Shown: positions 58,686 to 64,000 of the stretch, in pieces | Layout of the letters: the number at the start of each line of letters is the position of its first letter | How positions within the stretch are numbered: position 1 is the stretch's first letter | Assembly (NCBI GenBank): GCA_021234155.1 | Contig: JAJEKV010000022.1 | Coordinates: 10,632,621-10,696,620 of the forward strand | DNA length: 64,000 bases | Direction: 5' to 3' | From: Isoetes taiwanensis | Taxonomy: Eukaryota; Streptophyta; Lycopodiopsida; Isoetales; Isoetaceae | Notes under the pieces: model-generated | What the model was told of the DNA's origin: nothing | Databases searched by the model: none | What the model saw: only the letters and a program-made list of their open reading frames with translations | Made by a program: the position numbers and the translations under genes

Positions 58686-59582
58686 TTAATTAATATAAAC
58701 CTCCTTTTGCCAGCTCTGACATGAACACTGCCTCTTCTTTAGTGAGGATTGGGCTAGCAGGGCCTCTTTGATTCCCTCGAAGACTTCTTCATGCGCCTTT
58801 CCCCAACCAAGGCTTGGTCCTTCATGTACCAGCCTTGTAAGAGGTTCTATGGTGACAATAAAGTCGGGTATCTGCTCATAATAGTAGGCTGCCATGCGTA
58901 TAAACTCGCGAAGGTCCTCATCATCCTGGGGTGGCGACCATTCCTTAATCACCCGTACCACAGTCGGGTCGACTATCCGGCCATCGGGGAGCGCACCCAT
59001 GTCCTCATGCTTTTCATCCCCAAACACATTCCACAACAACTTTACGAACGCTGACCATCTTAAACACGCTCGACGTTCTGGATGCTTCCCAGACCACCAT
59101 TCCGCCGCTTTCCCTCAAAAGCAAGAGCTGACCAACTCGATCCGCATGACATCATTTATCTCTAGTGGTCGAAAGTACCACACCATCCCCACAATCCACA
59201 ACCACGCCTGCCACGGTGTTTCATTACCCCAGAACTCCACGTTGTGGGTGTAATCAACTGCTGCCACTTCCAAAACTTCTTCCTCCTGCTCAGTACTCGG
59301 TAGAAGCATTCCGAGCAATATGCAATATCTCATTCCCGCAGGGGTTATACATTCCTCAGTGAACAGCATGGGTTTTATGCATGCTATTTCATTGCTTTCT
59401 TCCAGCAAACCTTTGCCACGGTCCTTAACAGACCCTGCTCCCAACTCATTCCCCATAGCAAGCGAATCTAATTCAGCAATACAGTCCCTCCCTCTTTTAG
59501 AACCCGGCCTAGCCTCCATCGTCCAAAGGGTTTTTGATGCGCTTTCCTGCATGCACAATGCATATGTTAACCCACAAATCAC
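58686..59582 (-). mobile_element. Ty3/gypsy remnant: gag joined in frame to RT/RNase H
   Basis: One minus-strand frame covers both parts, with a single TGA at 59,117-59,115. The first part ends in a retrotransposon gag pattern: FWGNETPWQAWLWIVGM, MRIELVSSCF, then after the stop GKAAEWWSG and FVKLLWNVFGDE. Without a gap it continues as the end of a reverse transcriptase and the connection to RNase H: LPDGRIVDPTVVRVIKEW, EDLREFIRMAAYYYEQIPDF, EPLTRLVHEGP and EEVFEGIKEALL. Protease and the catalytic part of RT are missing. TGA replaces a position where Arg (CGA) would fit (CFRGKAAEWW). An internal deletion in a gag-pol element explains this best; an exon-like start near 59,560 (gcatgcag|gaaagc) is also possible. 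Confidence 0.75.
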
Positions 59583-59676
59583 AAAACAAAATCAGCAATA
59601 CAACTAGTGTGCCAACAATACCGTTCCAGGGACGGGTGACACTGCAAGGACCTTCAGCATCACTTGAGAGCAGGGA

Positions 59677-60284
59677 ATAAATTACTAATCATATATTTCT
59701 TATTAGCCAGAATGACTTTAGCTAAACTTGCTCGATATTAATCCCAAAACTTTCTGTGGTTTAGCTAAACTGTACACATTTTTCCTTTCATACTTTCTAG
59801 CGTTTAGCTAAACTAACCCCAACATCATCCCAAAACTTTCTATGGTGTGTCCAACAGAAAATATTAAGCCAAATTACTATACATTTTTTTCTATATATTC
59901 CACTTATTTTCGTCAATTTCTTTGTGAAAACATTCTAAAACAATGCTAATTAGCAAAGTCTAGGACTTAAATTAATTCATAATGCTAGAAACTAAACTAC
60001 TAATCATATATTTTATATAAATTAGAATGATGTTAGCTAAACAGGCCCGAAATTCATTCTAAAAGTTTCTATGGTTTAGCTAAATTATACAAAATTTCAC
60101 TCTCTTACTTTCTAGCATTTAGCTAAAGAGCTCCAGGGTTGGTGCAGTCTCGAAAAAAGTTAAGCTAAAATTATAAATTTTTTCCCAAATTTTTCCATTT
60201 ACTTTAGCCAATTTTTTTTGAAAATGTGCTAAAAAATCGCCAAATAGCTAAGTTTAGCCCTTAAATTATTCCATGCTTGAGAGC
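59677..60284 (+). repeat. Tandem duplication of about 300 bp (ttagctaaac-rich)
   Basis: Copy 1 (about 59,677-59,980) and copy 2 (about 59,990-60,284) share in order ctactaatcatatatt, agaatga, ttagctaaac, tttctatggttt, tactttctagc.tttagctaaa, aaattata, tttccac/attt and ttagc..ttaaatta. They are strongly diverged, with internal gaps. Similar aatagctaagt phrases occur at 37.4-37.5 kb, so this may be one family of AT-rich repeat. Confidence 0.7.
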
Positions 60285-60377
60285 GCCTTGCCTCCTACCT
60301 CTTACCTCCGTCGTGAGTAGAGATGCAACCAAGGGTGGTGGCATTTATAATGCCACTCAACAAACAGAAGGCCATGA

Positions 60378-60852
60378 CTCTGATGCAGCAGAATTTTGAA
60401 AAGGATCAACAAATATGGAGGTAAATCGTTTATCCGTATAACCTATGTGGTCATAAACAAGGACTAGGGAAATTTAGAATGTGACTTCATTCTTACCTTG
60501 ATCTTTTAAGGCATTCAATAGGTCACTGCTGAAATCATGCAGGTTTGGCCTTTGTCTGTGAGCCACCATTGGAAACACAGATTAATCTGAGGAAAATAAA
60601 ATATGGGGGTAAGGAAGTTATTGCCCTAAACAATAGCATGACTGAGCAGCCTTTGCTTTTTAACATTGTTTCTGTTTTGCAAAAGTGCAGGAAACAAAGG
60701 AACCTACAGTATTTTAGTCGTCTGCATGGCAAAATTTGCAATGGTTTTTGGAAGGTCCCAGATGTGCTGGCAATCACATTGTGCCTGCTTTTGTGGAGAG
60801 TGGGAGCGTGTCTGATGCGCAGCAAGCTTTCAACTCCTTGGCTCATCGTACT
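60378..60852 (+). repeat. Inverted duplication, arm 2 (5' part of the PPR pseudogene)
   Basis: This is the partner of 54,757-55,228 in opposite orientation. It includes an exon-like end NFEKDQQIWR followed by gtaaat, an intron-like stretch and the opening PPR repeat. Here the PPR sequence continues downstream to 61.8 kb, so arm 2 is in its original context and arm 1 is the displaced copy. About 5.1 kb separates the arms. Confidence 0.85.
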
Positions 60853-61796
60853 GAGCATTCGTGGACCGCGATGATTTCTGGATATATTGATTATGGACAA
60901 TCAGGATATGCTCTTAGAGTCTACCATAAGATGCAAGAAGACATTGTGGATGCTAGCAATCACACCCTATAGCTTCGTTGAGAGCTCGTGCTAAAGCAAA
61001 AGATTTGGAAGGAGGCAGGCAAGTACATATTATGATCCAAGAAAAGGGACTTGAAAGGGATGCATTTGTTAATACAACCTTAGTTCATATGTATGCCAAG
61101 TGTGGTTTACTAGCTGAGGCTAAGGAAACATTTGACAAGCTTTCATCACGGCAGACTGTGTCTTGGATTACGATAATTTCAGGCTACACCAAACATGGAT
61201 CAAGTGAAGCACTTTCGGAAAGATGCAACTGGAGGGACTAACCCCGGATGATGTGACTTTTGTTTGCATTTTAAAAGCTTGTGGTAGCATGAGGATGCTT
61301 GATAAGGGTCGTGAAATCCATAATGAAATTGCACGAAGAGGACTTTTAAAGGATCATTTTCTGGGGAATTGTTTGGTTGACATGTATGCAATGTGGCTCC
61401 CTTGGTGAGGCACATGATGTCTTTAGCAGGCTACAAGTTCGAGATGTTGTGGGTTGGACTGCTTTAATTTCAGGATATGCGGAAAATGAGCTTTCCATGA
61501 TGCGCTGAAATGCTTTGAAAAGATGCTACTGGATAGGGTGGTTCCAAATCCTATCACCTTTGTTTATTTCTTGAAGTGCTGTGGCAGTTTAGGCTTGATA
61601 GTAAAGGGGCGAAGGATACACAGAAATCATTTTTCAAAAGCTTCCTGAAGCAGATTCTTTTCTTCGAACGGCGTTGGTTACCATGTATGCTAGATGTGGC
61701 TCACTCACTGAGGCACAGAAAGTCTTTGACAGGCTGCCAGTTCATGATGCTGCATCTTGGACAGCATTGATTGCAGGCTATTCTGAACACAGTTTA
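60590..61796 (+). pseudogene. PLS-type pentatricopeptide-repeat (PPR) protein pseudogene
   Basis: PPR proteins of this class bind organellar RNA and usually act in RNA editing or processing in chloroplasts or mitochondria. Repeats in order: LQKCRKQRNLQY and RLHGKICN; HIVPAFVESGSVSDAQQAF and SWTAMISGYIDYG; KAKDLEGGRQVHIMI, FVNTTLVHMYAKCGLLAEAK and TVSWITIISGYTKHG; TPDDVTFVCILKACGS, GREIHNEIARRGLL and LVDMYA; VRDVVGWTALISGYAEN; and finally YARCGSLTEAQKVFDRLP and ASWTALIAGYSEHS. Frames change near 60,970, 61,235, 61,390, 61,490 and 61,600, and no C-terminal E or DYW domain is present. The sequence stops after about four repeat triplets. The style of the repeats is what points to a fern-like host. 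Decayed gene copy, or real gene with sequence errors. Confidence 0.85.
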
Positions 61797-61917
61797 GAAT
61801 AGCCACGTGGCTTGATCCGGGTCGTCCGTGAGACTGCATCTTGGACAGCATTGATTGCAGGCTATTCTGAACACAGTTTAGAATAGCCACGTGGTTTGAT
61901 CCGGGTCGTCCGTGGGC
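61750..61917 (+). repeat. 84-bp tandem duplication at the end of the PPR pseudogene
   Basis: Bases from 61,750 and from 61,834 repeat with a period of 84. Each unit starts ctgcatcttggacagcattg (the PPR motif ASWTALIAGYSEHS) and ends ccacgtgg(c/t)ttgatccggg plus tcgtccgtg. The unit joins PPR coding sequence to unrelated DNA, so the duplication occurred after the PPR frame was cut. Confidence 0.9.
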
Positions 61918-61972
61918 CTTGGCCTCTCAAAAGCTCCCAAGTTTGGTGGACAAATTTTTTTGCTTTACTATG

Positions 61973-62033
61973 GACTTGAACCCTGGACATTGCCCCCCAA
62001 ACCCCCCACCCTTACCACTAGACCAACCAATCT
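61973..62033 (-). mobile_element. tRNA-like SINE head
   Basis: On the minus strand tggtctagtgg (62,025-62,015) fits an A box and ggttcaagtcc (61,983-61,973) a B box, 31 bases apart with a G-rich spacer. The distance and order suit an RNA polymerase III promoter of tRNA origin. No acceptor stem can be drawn, so this is a tRNA-derived repeat and not a tRNA gene. Confidence 0.6.
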
Positions 62034-62124
62034 TTTCTTGAAATAATAGGAAGTCCATGCTTAGTTAAGGCTGGGGCAATGGAAATTCCTTTGGTTAATT
62101 AAAAGCTTCTAGAATGTTCTAGAA

Positions 62125-62600
62125 TGAAGCTAGAGAGAGAAGAGGGAAAGATAGAGGGGGAGAAGAGAGAGGAGAGAGAGAAGAGAGGAGGGAGAAGAGG
62201 GAGAGAGAGGAATAGAAAAGAGAGAGAAAGATAGAGAGAGAGGGGAGGGGAGAAATAGAGAGAGGGGAGAAATAGAGAGAGAGGGGAGAAATATAGAGAG
62301 GGGAGAAATAGAGAGAGAGGAGAGAGATAGGAGAGAGGAGAGAGGAGAGAGGAGAGAGGAGAGAGGAAAGGGGAGAGGGAAGAGAGAGGAGAGAGAGAAA
62401 GACAGAGAGAGAGGGAAGAAATAGAGAGAGGGGGGAGAAATAGGAGAGAGAGAAGGAAAAAAGGGGAGAGAGAGAGAGGAGAGAGAGAAGAGAGGGAAGA
62501 GAGACAGAAGAGAGGAGAGAGGAGAGAGAGAGAAGAGAGGGGAGGGAAGAGAGAGAGAGGAGAGCAGAGAGGAGAGAGAGGGGGGAAAGAAGAGAGAGGA
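62125..62600 (+). repeat. Polypurine (GAGA/GGGAGA) tract of about 475 bp
   Basis: Nearly every base is A or G, with only scattered t or c (gatag, atagag, gacag). Units such as gagagagg, ggggagaaatagagag and agaggagagag recur. Read on the other strand it is a polypyrimidine tract that directly follows the armadillo-type fragment, so it could lie in an intron of that gene. The two long minus-strand frames over it (Ser/Leu/Pro-only) are artefacts of composition. Such tracts can form triplex (H-)DNA. Confidence 0.92.
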
Positions 62601-62727
62601 AAACCACCGCAGTAGCTTTTTCTCTGATCGTCGGAATGCTTGAATCAAGCATGTGAACCAAAGGAGGAATTCCGCCCTGCACTGCAATAATCTGCAAATT
62701 TTTAAGATTCTCTTTCTCCTCCATCAA
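62595..62727 (-). pseudogene. Armadillo-repeat fragment
   Basis: On the minus strand ATG 62,724 opens MEEKENLKNLQIIAVQGGIP, then PLVHMLDSSIPTIREKATAV, matching one armadillo repeat (helix H2/H3 pattern with GGIPPLV.(L/M)L). ARM repeats mediate protein-protein contact, for example in U-box ubiquitin ligases. The repeat reaches a possible splice donor (gcggtg|gttttc) where the polypyrimidine tract begins. The same frame continues upstream through two stops (TAA, TAG) into an open stretch to 63,120 that I do not recognise. A single repeat is all that can be supported. Confidence 0.55.
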
Positions 62728-64000
62728 ATCCGTTCCTCTTCTCTCAGCAGTACCTTATTCTCTTTGAACCTACCCTTCCCCCCTTCTGATGCGGGCTGTA
62801 TAAATGACTTCCTCCCCTCTCCATACTCGAATATCCACCGCATCAGAGTGTCTGTTATGGTCCTCAAATGGCTCCCAAAAAGTTGTGCAGCCTCTCTTTT
62901 TCTGTTTCCTTCGTTCTAGTTGACAATTAACGTATAAATATTGTTTTGGAAGAAAGTATCTGAACTTAAAGGAGGACTTAACTACGCGGACCTCTGTTAG
63001 TTGACCGGATGATTCGTGGAATCGAACATCCCAGGTCGGAACAAAAAATAAGCCATCCACAAAATCGTAAGGGGGAGAAAGCACGATATGTCTTCGGAGC
63101 TTTTCGAACTTCTGCGCCATCTGAATATGTTAGCAAATACCTCAAGCGGTGTGAAGATTTTGAAACTCATCCTCACGCCTCCGTTTTCAGACATTCCCGC
63201 TTGCACCTCGTCGACCATGCATTTCTTCATTGCAATTACATTGTTCTCATTAGTCCGCGGGTTTACAAAGTTCACTTAAAGGGGGCAATTCAACCGCCTC
63301 AAGCTCGGTTTCCCGACCTTTACGTTATAATCATGCGGATGCCTATACCCCGCAAGGTCACGGCATCCATACCTTGGAAAAGGACAATTCCGATGTCTAT
63401 GTGATACACGACATAAGTACACTACTAATACTTTCGGCGGAATGACACCCATGACGCCCGATAAACATAAACCCGCACAATAAATTTGTTTGTAAACACG
63501 TGTCAACGAAAAGAAATGAAAGATAAAGGGAGATCACCACGACGCCAAACTATCTCTACGTGATTAAGTAGTGTGATAGCTTGGCGCCGTGTGATCCGAT
63601 AAGGTGGTTAGCATTTGCGGGCAATTTTGGGAAGTTTTTTTTGGTGGAGATTAGCTCTTTGGCCATATCCCGGAAGGGTATATGCATGTCGCATTATTGT
63701 TATACTTTCCACTTTCCGGCCGCTAGAATTCAACTTGAACTCTTTTTATCCTACCTATCCAATGTGTCCAAAAGATCGCCTGATCGCCTTTGTCGCTTAA
63801 CTCTATGTCGCCCCTCGTTGATGGCGCATACTCACCCACTTAACCTATTGAGACAAAACCTCCCACTTCTTGACCTTTGGGAGTTCTCAGAATGGGGCAA
63901 GAACACGAAATTACAGGAGACATGGATTGCGAGATGAGGAGTGAAGGCGGAGAGGATGCACATAGAGGCCGAGTGACAAGACTAAGTTTGCGCCAAAATT
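62728..64000. other. No gene recognised
   Basis: A minus-strand frame of 116 codons (63,120-62,770) lies in phase with the armadillo fragment but has no recognisable domain. Two plus-strand frames near 63.0-63.4 and 63.6-63.9 kb are equally featureless. Confidence 0.4.

Noticed and set aside
62119-62727. Long Ser/Leu/Pro-only proteins on the minus strand (202 and 185 residues)
   Set aside because: They are translations of a simple polypurine tract in two frames. Only the first 43 or so residues of one frame (the ARM repeat) are protein-like.
1-64000. Organellar DNA or bacterial contamination
   Set aside because: No plastid, mitochondrial or bacterial genes, operons or ribosome-binding-site patterns are visible. 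Introns and plant retroelements are spread through the window.

Overview
The window looks like nuclear DNA of a large, repeat-rich land-plant genome, most probably a fern or another seed-free plant. The best clue is a PLS-type pentatricopeptide-repeat (PPR) reading frame at 60.6-61.8 kb whose repeats (LEGGRQVH, KGREIHNEIARRGLL, LVDMYA, DVVGWTALISGYAEN) have the style I know from fern PPR families. Other plant marks are a TIFY/JAZ gene with introns, an F-box pseudogene, an armadillo-type fragment, Ty3/gypsy LTR elements and L1-type LINEs. There is no bacterial gene organisation, rRNA, CRISPR array or intact tRNA gene. The species call is inference.

Layout. 1-17 kb: largely unassignable, partly CpG-rich DNA with one coding-looking relic (1.0-2.0 kb), two pairs of diverged direct repeats (3.6/4.6 kb and 3.9/15.1 kb), a tandem tRNA-like repeat (9.6-10.4 kb), a decayed minisatellite (13.0-13.3 kb) and a perfect 52-bp tandem duplication (17.0 kb). 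17.8-21.5 kb: a minus-strand JAZ (TIFY) gene, the only host gene whose splice structure can be followed. 23.8-27 kb: a nest of small mobile elements (CTATT-tailed termini, a foldback MITE, a tRNA-like head with tandem repeats). 27.3-32.2 kb: a decayed Ty3/gypsy element, plus strand. 33.3-39.8 kb: a decayed L1-type LINE, minus strand. 41.4-50.7 kb: a second Ty3/gypsy element, with both LTRs recognisable and an intact integrase C-terminus. 50.7-51.8 kb: two unrecognised convergent reading frames. 52.2-54.8 kb: the 5' part of another LINE (ORF1), cut off by an inverted copy of a PPR-gene segment. 55.6-56.8 kb: F-box pseudogene, minus. 57.0-58.7 kb: unusual satellites. 58.7-59.6 kb: a minus-strand gag segment joined in frame to a reverse-transcriptase/RNase H segment. 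60.4-61.9 kb: the PPR pseudogene. 62.1-62.6 kb: a long polypurine tract. 62.6-62.7 kb: an armadillo-repeat fragment.

Almost every recognisable coding unit is broken by short insertions, deletions and stops, while motif order is kept. Domain calls therefore come from reading several frames, and boundaries given to the base should be read as approximate unless a splice site or repeat edge is named. Two explanations compete: old silenced elements decaying in place (several stops fit C-to-T change in CAG, CAA or CGA codons) or residual indel errors in the assembly. The best leads are the JAZ gene with a damaged Jas motif, the gag-RT fusion frame, the inverted PPR duplication next to a 3'-truncated LINE, the two unknown convergent frames at 50.7-51.8 kb, and the CpG-rich GTATAC repeat at 57 kb. 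I did not find anything I could defend as a complete new biological system.
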